Origin: Methylorubrum extorquens
GTDB lineage: Bacteria > Pseudomonadota > Alphaproteobacteria > Rhizobiales > Beijerinckiaceae
Assembly (NCBI GenBank): GCA_019695455.1
Contig: JAEUAC010000338.1
Location: 1 to 12,896 of the forward strand
Reading direction: 5' to 3'
Length of the DNA: 12,896 nt
The translations under genes were made by a program, and so were the position numbers. Positions 7,566 through 12,896 of the stretch are shown piece after piece (position 1 is the stretch's first letter; each line of letters opens with the position of its first letter). The notes below the pieces were generated by a model, which was not told where the DNA came from, did no database searches, and was given only the letters and a program-made list of their open reading frames with translations.

Positions 7566-8657
7566 ATGCTCGCATTCGACAAGGACGACCTCACGATCCT
7601 CGGCGAGACGCCGTTCGTCGCCGAGATGCCGGCGCATCGTCTCGACGACGACACCACTCCCATCCGCCGCTTCTACGTCCGCAACAACGGCCTCGTGCCG
7701 CCTCCCTGCGCCGACCCGGAGGCCTGGACCCTGGTCGTGGACGGGGAGGTCGAACGGCCGCTCGCGCTGACGCTCGCCGAGCTGAAGCGCGACTTCCGGC
7801 CGAGAACCTTCCGCATGGTGCTGGAATGCGGCGGCAACGGCCGTGCGTTCTTCCAGCCGCCGACGCGCGGCAACGCCTGGACGCAGGGCGGCGTCGGCTG
7901 CGCCGAGTGGACCGGCGTTCCGCTCGCCGACGTCCTGGCGGCCGCGCGCCCGACGGGGGCGGCGCGGCACACCGCCCATCACGGCGCCGACCTGCCGGTT
8001 CCGGGACATCCGGCGCCGGAGCCGCTGTCGCGCGGCATGCCCATCGCGAAGGCGCTCGAGCCGCATACGCTCGTCGCCTACGCCATGAACGGCGAGGCGC
8101 TGCCCGCCGTCCACGGCGGGCCGCTGCGGCTGGTCGTCGGCGGCTGGCCGGGCTCGCTCTCGCAGAAATGGCTGACCCGGATCGCGCTGCGCGACCGGGA
8201 GCACGACGGGCCGGGCATGACGGGCACGGCCTATCGGGTGCCGCGGCGGCCCATGGTGCCCGGCGCCGAGCCGGACCTCGCCGATTTCCGCATCATCGAA
8301 TCCATGCCCGTCCGCTCGATCGTGACGACGCCGGCGGATGGCGCGCGCCTTCCGGCCGGGACGCGCGCCGTCTCGGTGCGGGGTGCCGCCTGGGCCGGCG
8401 ATCTCGAGGTGGACCGCGTCGACGTGACGGCGGACGGCGGCGCGACCTGGGTCGCGGCGGAGCTGCAGCCCGCCCGCAACCGCTACGATTGGCGCCGCTT
8501 CGCGGCGACGCTCCGTCTCCCGTCCGACGGCTACCACCGCATCATGGCCCGGGCGACGGATTCGGAGGGGCGCGCCCAGCCCAGCGTCCCGGTCGGCTGG
8601 AACCCGCAAGGATACGGCTGCAACGTCATGCACGGGATCGCCGTCGTGGTCGGCTGA
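7566..8657 (+). CDS. Sulfite oxidase-type molybdopterin-dependent oxidoreductase
   Basis: Molybdenum-cofactor enzyme of the sulfite oxidase family, expected to oxidise sulfite to sulfate or a related substrate. In the 363-residue protein the N-terminal Oxidored_molyb domain carries FYVRNNGLVPPP, LVVDGEVERPLALTL and MVLECGGNGRAFF with the molybdenum-ligand Cys at C88. It continues with GGVGCAEWTGVPLADVL (108-124) and SQKWLTRIAL (200-209). The C-terminal third, from about residue 240 (SIVTTPADGARLPAG to the end), is the immunoglobulin-like dimerisation domain, ending GYGCNVMHGI. ATG at 7566 has AGGA seven bases upstream; the frame is open further left but offers no better start. There is no twin-arginine or other signal peptide, and no cytochrome c, heme b5 or membrane-anchor gene beside it, unlike SorAB, SoxCD or MsrPQ (YedYZ). 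The electron acceptor is therefore unknown and a cytoplasmic location is inferred. Sulfite is the default substrate guess, not shown. Confidence 0.88.
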   Translation: MLAFDKDDLTILGETPFVAEMPAHRLDDDTTPIRRFYVRNNGLVPPPCADPEAWTLVVDGEVERPLALTLAELKRDFRPRTFRMVLECGGNGRAFFQPPTRGNAWTQGGVGCAEWTGVPLADVLAAARPTGAARHTAHHGADLPVPGHPAPEPLSRGMPIAKALEPHTLVAYAMNGEALPAVHGGPLRLVVGGWPGSLSQKWLTRIALRDREHDGPGMTGTAYRVPRRPMVPGAEPDLADFRIIESMPVRSIVTTPADGARLPAGTRAVSVRGAAWAGDLEVDRVDVTADGGATWVAAELQPARNRYDWRRFAATLRLPSDGYHRIMARATDSEGRAQPSVPVGWNPQGYGCNVMHGIAVVVG

Positions 8658-8694
8658 CGGGACCGCCGCGGAGACGGCTTCTCAAACCCGGAAC

Positions 8695-8717
8695 GAAACG
8701 TTACAACATAACGATTC
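8695..8717. promoter_or_regulatory. Zur-box-like palindrome (zinc-uptake-regulator operator)
   Basis: This is a 23-base imperfect palindrome in an AT-rich island within GC-rich DNA, with half-sites GAAACGTTAC and ATAACGATTC. Eight of eleven symmetric pairs match, and the core GTTAC-AAC-ATAAC closely resembles the proteobacterial Zur consensus (GTTATAATATAAC flanked by GAAA/TTTC). It ends 20 bases before the start of a COG0523 GTPase gene, a classic member of Zur regulons, so Zur bound here would block transcription when zinc is plentiful. Family and motif agree; binding itself is inferred. Confidence 0.8.
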
Positions 8718-8737
8718 GTCAGGTCGGGACCGCTCCG

Positions 8738-9955
8738 TTGCACTCTCTCCAGTCTCTCCCCGTCACGGTCCTGTCCGGCTTCCTCGGGGCCGGCAAGACC
8801 ACGCTCCTCAACCACGTCCTCAACAATCGCGAGGGTCGCCGGGTCGCCGTGATCGTCAACGACATGTCGGAGGTGAACATCGATGCCGATCTCGTCCGCG
8901 CCGGCGGGTCCGACCTGTCCCGGACGGAAGAAAAGCTGGTCGAGATGACGAACGGCTGCATCTGCTGCACGCTTCGGGACGACCTCCTGGCCGAGGTGCG
9001 GCGGCTCGCCGAGGACGGACGGTTCGACTATCTCCTGATCGAGAGCACCGGCATCGCCGAGCCGCTGCCGGTCGCGGCGACCTTCGAGTTCCGCGACGCC
9101 GACGGGCGCAGCCTGTCGGACGTGGCCCGGCTCGACACCATGGTCACCGTCGTCGACGCCCTGAACCTCACCCGCGACTATGGCAGCCGCGACTTCCTGA
9201 GGGATCGGGGCGAGGTGGCGGGCGAGGGCGACGAGCGCAGCCTCGTCGACCTCCTGGTCGACCAGATCGAGTTCGCCGACGTGATCGTGCTAAACAAGGC
9301 GACGGATGCGGGGCCGGACCGCGTGGCCCTCGCCTGCGCCATCATCCGCAGCCTCAATCCCGACGCCCGGATCGTCGAGGCCGATCACGGCCGCGTGCCG
9401 CTGGACGCCGTGCTGGAGACCGGGCTGTTCGACTTCGAGCGGGCGCACGAACACCCGACCTGGTACAAGGAACTGCACGGCTTCGCGGACCATCGGGCCG
9501 AGACGGAGGAATACGGGGTGTCGTCCTTCGTGTACCGGGCGCGCCGGCCGTTCCATCCCGGCCGCTTCGCGGACGTCATCGCGCGCACCTGGCCGGGCCT
9601 GATCCGGGCGAAGGGCCATTTCTGGCTCGCGACCCGTGCCGACTGGGTGGGCGAGCTGTCGCTCGCGGGATCCATCTGCCGGACCGGCGGCGCCGGCCAT
9701 TGGTGGGCCGCGGTCCCGAAGGCGCGCTGGCCGAAGGACCCGGACTGGACGCGGCTCATCCAGCGGCACTGGAGCTCCGTCTGGGGCGACCGGCGCCAGG
9801 AACTCGTGTTCATCGGGACCGGGATCGACGAGGCGGGCATCCGGGCCGCGCTCGACGGGTGCCTCCTCGGCTCGGCGACGACGGCCCGCTTCGACCCGAC
9901 CGCCTACGGACTCCTGCCGGATCCCTTTCCCGCCTGGACGCGCGAGGCGGCCTGA
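8738..9955 (+). CDS. COG0523 (CobW/YjiA/ZigA-like) GTPase, probable zinc metallochaperone
   Basis: P-loop GTPase of the COG0523 family, whose zinc branch (ZigA, ZagA, eukaryotic ZNG1) hands zinc to client enzymes under zinc starvation. The 405-residue protein shows Walker A GFLGAGKTT (14-22), NDMSEVNID (41-49), the metal-binding GCICC (C74, C76, C77), the Walker B region LIESTGIAEP (100-109), VVDALN (138-143) and NKAT (186-189) as guanine-recognition motif. A CobW C-terminal domain begins near YGVSSFVYRARRPF. NDMSEVN and the upstream Zur-box-like palindrome place it in the zinc branch rather than with CobW of cobalamin synthesis; no cobalamin genes are nearby. There is no in-frame ATG before the P-loop, so TTG at 8738 is chosen, with GGGA eight bases upstream. 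Its TGA overlaps the ATG of the next small gene by one base (TGATG), showing coupling. Cytoplasmic. The client protein is not evident. Confidence 0.92.
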   Translation: MHSLQSLPVTVLSGFLGAGKTTLLNHVLNNREGRRVAVIVNDMSEVNIDADLVRAGGSDLSRTEEKLVEMTNGCICCTLRDDLLAEVRRLAEDGRFDYLLIESTGIAEPLPVAATFEFRDADGRSLSDVARLDTMVTVVDALNLTRDYGSRDFLRDRGEVAGEGDERSLVDLLVDQIEFADVIVLNKATDAGPDRVALACAIIRSLNPDARIVEADHGRVPLDAVLETGLFDFERAHEHPTWYKELHGFADHRAETEEYGVSSFVYRARRPFHPGRFADVIARTWPGLIRAKGHFWLATRADWVGELSLAGSICRTGGAGHWWAAVPKARWPKDPDWTRLIQRHWSSVWGDRRQELVFIGTGIDEAGIRAALDGCLLGSATTARFDPTAYGLLPDPFPAWTREAA

Positions 9956-10245
9956 TGGCGTTCGCAGGCTGGCTCAGGCGGGCGCCGAAGCCGGACAGGG
10001 CCGAGGTCGCGGCCCTGAAGGACGGCCTGCGGGCCCATCTCGCACTCGGGGCCGAGGACGAGATCACGGTGAGCGAGATCGCGTGCCCGGCCTGCGGACC
10101 CGACGCGGTCGAGACCGTCGCGCTCGTGATGCGCCGGGGCGAGGGCACGGTCGCGCTGAAGAGCCCTCATCCGCTCCACGACCTCGCATCCCGGCCGGAC
10201 CTCCTGGCGACCTTCGGACGCGACGAGGCGCTGCACGGGCGCTGA
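9955..10245 (+). CDS. Small conserved-looking protein coupled to the COG0523 GTPase; function unknown
   Basis: This 96-residue protein starts at an ATG that shares its A with the stop codon of the GTPase gene (TGATG), so it is almost certainly translated by coupling and controlled by the same zinc-type operator. After a basic N-terminus (MAFAGWLRRAPKP) comes a short helical stretch (AEVAALKDGLRAHL), then ITVSEIACPACGPDAVETV with a C44-x2-C47 pair, a strand-like ALVMRRGEGTVAL, and SPHPLHDLASRPDLLATF with H72 and H75. The two Cys and two His could bind a metal, but this is inference; small proteins with an ACP..PPVETV-type segment occur as conserved hypotheticals in alphaproteobacteria. There are no membrane segments or signal peptide. 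It could be a client, adaptor or metal-binding partner of the GTPase. I do not recognise a named family with confidence. Confidence 0.8.
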   Translation: MAFAGWLRRAPKPDRAEVAALKDGLRAHLALGAEDEITVSEIACPACGPDAVETVALVMRRGEGTVALKSPHPLHDLASRPDLLATFGRDEALHGR

Positions 10246-10297
10246 GCCTTCGCGCTTGCCCCCGCGCCCGTGTCCCGGCATGACCCCGGCAACGATC

Positions 10298-10304
10298 GGG
10301 AGGA
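10298..10304 (+). promoter_or_regulatory. Strong Shine-Dalgarno site fixing a TTG start
   Basis: GGGAGGA lies seven bases upstream of TTG at 10312. It is the strongest ribosome site on the plus strand of this window and decides the start of the gamma-glutamyltransferase-family gene, which has no ATG before residue 11 (MAVGAGGM). Confidence 0.7.
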
Positions 10305-10311
10305 ACAGGGT

Positions 10312-11890
10312 TTGCGCGATTTCTCGAAGCCGGGCCGCTCGATGGCGGTCGGTGCGGGCGGCATGGCCGCGACCTCCCATCCCCTTTCGACGCTCGCCGC
10401 GATCGACGTGCTCCGCGCCGGCGGCAACGCCATGGACGCCGCGCTGGCGGCGGTCGCCATGCAATGCGTCGTCGAGCCGGCCATGACGGGGCATCGGCGG
10501 CGATTGCTTCGTGCTCTACTCGAAGGGCGGCGCGGTGCCGACGGCGCTGAACGGCTCCGGCCGCGCTCCGGCCGGCCTCTCGGCGGAGGGACTCGCCGCC
10601 GAGGGCGTCGAGGCCATCGGCCCGACCTCGCCGCACGCCGTCACGGTGCCCGGCGCCATCGACGCGTGGTGCCGGCTCGCGGCCTCCCACGGCACGAAGG
10701 GGCTGGACGAGCTGTTCGCGCCCGCCATCAAGGCCGCCGAGGAGGGGTTCAAGGTCGCCCCCAAGGTCGCGTTCGACTGGGGCCGCAACGTCGCCAAGCT
10801 CGCGGCCGATCCCGATTCCCGGGCCGCGTTCCTCGTCGACGGCCAGGCGCCCGCGACGGGCGACACCGTCCGCCAGCCCGCGCTCGCGGCGACGCTGCGG
10901 CGCATCGGCCGCGAGGGACGGTCCGCCTTCTACGAGGGCGCGGTCGCGGCCGAGATCGTGGCCAAGCTGAAGCGGCTGGGCGGCCACCACACGGAGGCGG
11001 ACTTCGCGGCCCAGGTCTCGGAGGACGTGGAGCCGATCCGCACCCGCTTCCGCGACGTCGACGTCTACGAATGCCCGCCGAACGGGCAGGGCCTGATCGC
11101 CCTCATGATGCTCGGCCTCGCCGACCAGGTCACGATGGCGGGCCCGAGCGAGGCCGACCGCATCCACCTCCTCGCCGAGATCACGAAGGCGGCCTACCAC
11201 GCCCGCGACGGCCACCTCGCGGATCCGCGGCACGGCCCGGTCGACGTCGCGCACTTCCTGTCCGAGAACTGGGCAAGGCGCGTGGCGCCGCACATCGATC
11301 CGAAGCGGGCGAAGCCGCTGCCGACCTGGAACGAGGTCGCCCACAAGGACACGGTCTATCTCACGGTGGTCGACCGGGACCGGAACGCCGTCTCCTTCAT
11401 CAACTCGCTCTTCGCCGGCTTCGGGACGGGCATCCTCGTGCCGGGCTGCGGCGTGATGCTGCACAATCGCGGCTACGCCTTCCGGGCCACGCCCGGGCAT
11501 CCGAACGCCGTCGCGGGCGGCAAGCGGCCCATGCACACGATCATCCCGGGCATGGTCGTGAAGGACGGCCGGGCCGTGATGCCGTTCGGCGTCATGGGCG
11601 GGCATTACCAGGCGACCGGCCATGTCGGCTTCCTGTCGAACGTCTACGACCGGGGGCTGGACATCCAGCAGGCCTGCGACGCCCCGCGCTCCTTCGCGAC
11701 CGAGGGCCGCCTGCAGCTCGAGCCGACGGTCCCGGACGACGTGCGAGCCGACCTCGAGAGCCGCGGCCACGTGCTCGAGATCGTCGATTCGCCGATCGGC
11801 GGATGCCAGGCGATCCTCATCGACCACGAGAGGGGAACGCTCTTCGGCGCCTCCGATGGCCGCAAGGACGGCATGGCGCTCGGGTACTGA
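10312..11890 (+). pseudogene. Gamma-glutamyltransferase-family Ntn hydrolase, frameshifted by one extra G
   Basis: Self-processing N-terminal-nucleophile hydrolase related to gamma-glutamyltranspeptidase. Several features (GKRPMHTIIPGMVV, MPFGVMGGHYQATGH) fit the branch that includes oxamate amidohydrolase HpxW and YwrD rather than classical GGT. Translation from TTG 10312 gives RDFSKPGRSMAVGAGGMAAT, then AIDVLRAGGNAMDAALA and VEPAMTG, and then derails at a GGGG run (10488-10491). Removing one G restores MTGIGGDCFVLYSKGGAVP, the family's invariant segment, and the frame then runs to TGA at 11890. The repaired protein would be 525 residues, normal length, with the nucleophile Thr at about residue 347 (HKDTVYLTVVD; codon 11351-11353). 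As written, the wrong frame stays open to 11916 and would yield a chimeric 535-residue product. No signal peptide is visible, so it would be cytoplasmic, whereas classical GGT is exported. It lies 66 bases after the small-protein gene. Confidence 0.87.
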
Positions 11891-11898
11891 CCGGAGCG

Positions 11899-11930
11899 TC
11901 GCCGGCCCGACCTTGATTTCGGCCCGGCGA
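11899..11930 (+). terminator. Stem-loop between the gamma-glutamyltransferase-family gene and pyrB
   Basis: An 11-bp stem with one C-C mismatch (TCGCCGG-C-CCGA pairing with TCGG-C-CCGGCGA) and an 8-base loop lies eight bases after the gamma-glutamyltransferase-family stop codon. No U-run follows, so it is not a textbook intrinsic terminator. It may end or slow the upstream transcript, stabilise its 3' end, or sit in the leader of pyrB, 19 bases before that gene's ATG. Confidence 0.4.
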
Positions 11931-11949
11931 AGCCGCACGGGATCGGCCC

Positions 11950-12888
11950 ATGGCCATCCCGATCTACCCGCATCGCCACCTCCTCGGCATCGAGGGTCTG
12001 ACGGTGCAGGACATGGAGGCGCTGCTCGACCTCGCCGATCAGGCCGTCGAGGTCTCGCGCCAGGTCGAGAAGAAGAAGACGACGCTCCGGGGCCGCACCC
12101 AGATCAACCTCTTCTTCGAGCCGTCCACGCGCACGCAATCCTCCTTCGAGATCGCCGGCAAGCGGCTCGGCGCCGACGTCATGAACATGTCGGTCGCCTC
12201 GTCCTCCGTGAAGAAGGGCGAGACGCTGATCGACACGGCCGCGACGCTGAACGCGATGCGGCCGGACATCATCGTCGTGCGCCACCATGCGGCGGGCGCC
12301 GTGCACCTCCTCGCCCGCAAGGTCGATTGCTCGGTCGTCAACGCGGGCGACGGCGCCCACGAGCACCCGACCCAGGCGCTGCTCGACGCGCTGACCATCC
12401 GCCGCAACCGCGGGCGCATCCAGGGCCTCACGGTGGCCATCTGCGGCGACATCCTGCATTCCCGCGTCGCTCGCTCGAACATCATCCTCCTGCAGGCGCT
12501 CGGCGCGCGGGTGCGGGCGGTCGGGCCCTCGACCCTCATGCCGGCCGGCATCGACCGCTTCGGCGTCGAGGTGTTCACGGACATGCGCAAGGGGCTCGCG
12601 GGGGCGGACATCGTGATGATGCTCCGGCTGCAGCGCGAGCGCATGAACGGCTCCTTCGTGCCGTCCGTGAAGGAGTACTTCCGCTACTACGGCCTCGACG
12701 CCGAGAAGCTGGCGCTGGCGGCGCCCGGCTGCCTCGTCATGCATCCCGGGCCCATGAACCGGGGCGTCGAGATCTCGTCGGAGGTCGCGGACGGGGCCCA
12801 ATCCCTCATCCGCGAGCAGGTCGAGATGGGCGTCGCCGTCCGCATGGCGATCCTGGAGGCCCTGGCCGGGCACCTGCCGAACGGCTGA
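11950..12888 (+). CDS. pyrB: Aspartate carbamoyltransferase catalytic subunit
   Basis: Catalyses the committed step of pyrimidine synthesis: carbamoyl phosphate plus L-aspartate give N-carbamoyl-L-aspartate. The 312-residue protein has the carbamoyl-phosphate loop FFEPSTRTQSSFE (S59-T60-R61-T62). It also has the SSSVKKGET loop donating Ser and K89 to the neighbouring subunit, R111, HEHPTQALLD (H139, Q142), and the aspartate-binding MLRLQRERM. MHPGPMNRGVEI near the C-terminus follows. All key residues are present and the length is normal. The short RGVEI and LRLQRERM segments separate it from ornithine carbamoyltransferase. ATG at 11950 is preceded only by a weak GGGAT, nine bases upstream (11940-11944, five-base gap), and follows the hydrolase stop by 59 bases. 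No pyrI regulatory gene precedes it; in alphaproteobacteria pyrC usually follows and would begin just beyond the window. Cytoplasmic trimer; an essential housekeeping gene unlikely to belong functionally with its left neighbour. Confidence 0.96.
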   Translation: MAIPIYPHRHLLGIEGLTVQDMEALLDLADQAVEVSRQVEKKKTTLRGRTQINLFFEPSTRTQSSFEIAGKRLGADVMNMSVASSSVKKGETLIDTAATLNAMRPDIIVVRHHAAGAVHLLARKVDCSVVNAGDGAHEHPTQALLDALTIRRNRGRIQGLTVAICGDILHSRVARSNIILLQALGARVRAVGPSTLMPAGIDRFGVEVFTDMRKGLAGADIVMMLRLQRERMNGSFVPSVKEYFRYYGLDAEKLALAAPGCLVMHPGPMNRGVEISSEVADGAQSLIREQVEMGVAVRMAILEALAGHLPNG

Positions 12889-12896
12889 GGGCGCGA

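Noticed and set aside
7448..8737. An upstream open extension of the COG0523 GTPase frame through the sulfite oxidase-like gene
   Set aside because: It overlaps a recognised gene in a different frame and has no family similarity. The GTPase fold begins at residue 8 of the chosen TTG start.
8738..9955. Cobalamin synthesis protein CobW as the name for the GTPase
   Set aside because: No cobalamin genes are nearby. The Zur-box-like operator and NDMSEVN/GCICC motifs favour the zinc branch of COG0523.
10492..11916. The continuous frame after the GGGG run as a real C-terminal domain
   Set aside because: It is Arg/Gly-rich junk, while the neighbouring frame carries all gamma-glutamyltransferase motifs through to a proper stop at 11890.
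10312..11950. An oxamate/allantoin catabolic pair made of the HpxW-like hydrolase and a carbamoyltransferase
   Set aside because: The carbamoyltransferase has clear aspartate carbamoyltransferase motifs and is housekeeping pyrB, not an oxamate carbamoyltransferase.

Overview
The window is GC-rich DNA (about 70% G+C by eye) with alphaproteobacterial gene content. The best guess is a Hyphomicrobiales (Rhizobiales) member in the Methylobacteriaceae/Bosea area. That guess rests on base composition, several TTG starts, palindromic intergenic repeats and the gene set; no rRNA or marker gene confirms it. It looks like ordinary chromosome. I see no phage, insertion sequence, CRISPR array, tRNA or rRNA.

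Left half (1-7454, all minus strand; read right to left in transcription order): an M81/MlrC-family metallopeptidase, an M20 amidohydrolase of the hippurate/aminoacylase type, an M20 peptidase of the carboxypeptidase G2/ArgE type, a periplasmic family-5 peptide-binding protein, and two inner-membrane permeases (DppB-like, then DppC-like, running off the left edge). This is a peptide or N-acyl-amino-acid uptake and hydrolysis locus: the ABC transporter imports the compound and the three cytoplasmic hydrolases cut it. The ATPases are not in the window and probably lie to the left. A candidate sigma70 promoter sits directly before the binding-protein gene. A cluster of palindromes lies between that gene and dppB, which would let the binding protein be expressed above the permeases. 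The dppB-like gene carries an in-frame TAG codon at 1250-1252.

Right half (7566-12888, all plus strand, divergent from the left half): a sulfite-oxidase-type molybdopterin enzyme without a signal peptide; a COG0523 zinc-type GTPase preceded by a strong Zur-box-like palindrome (8695-8717) and translationally coupled to a small Cys-containing protein of unknown function; a gamma-glutamyltransferase-family hydrolase broken by one extra G in a GGGG run at 10488-10491; and an intact pyrB (aspartate carbamoyltransferase), after which pyrC would be expected.

The points most worth a second look are the two apparent gene disruptions (one nonsense, one frameshift, both in otherwise perfectly conserved genes), the putative Zur-controlled GTPase plus small-protein operon, and the BIME-like palindromic cluster. 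I found no convincing new defence or mobile system.
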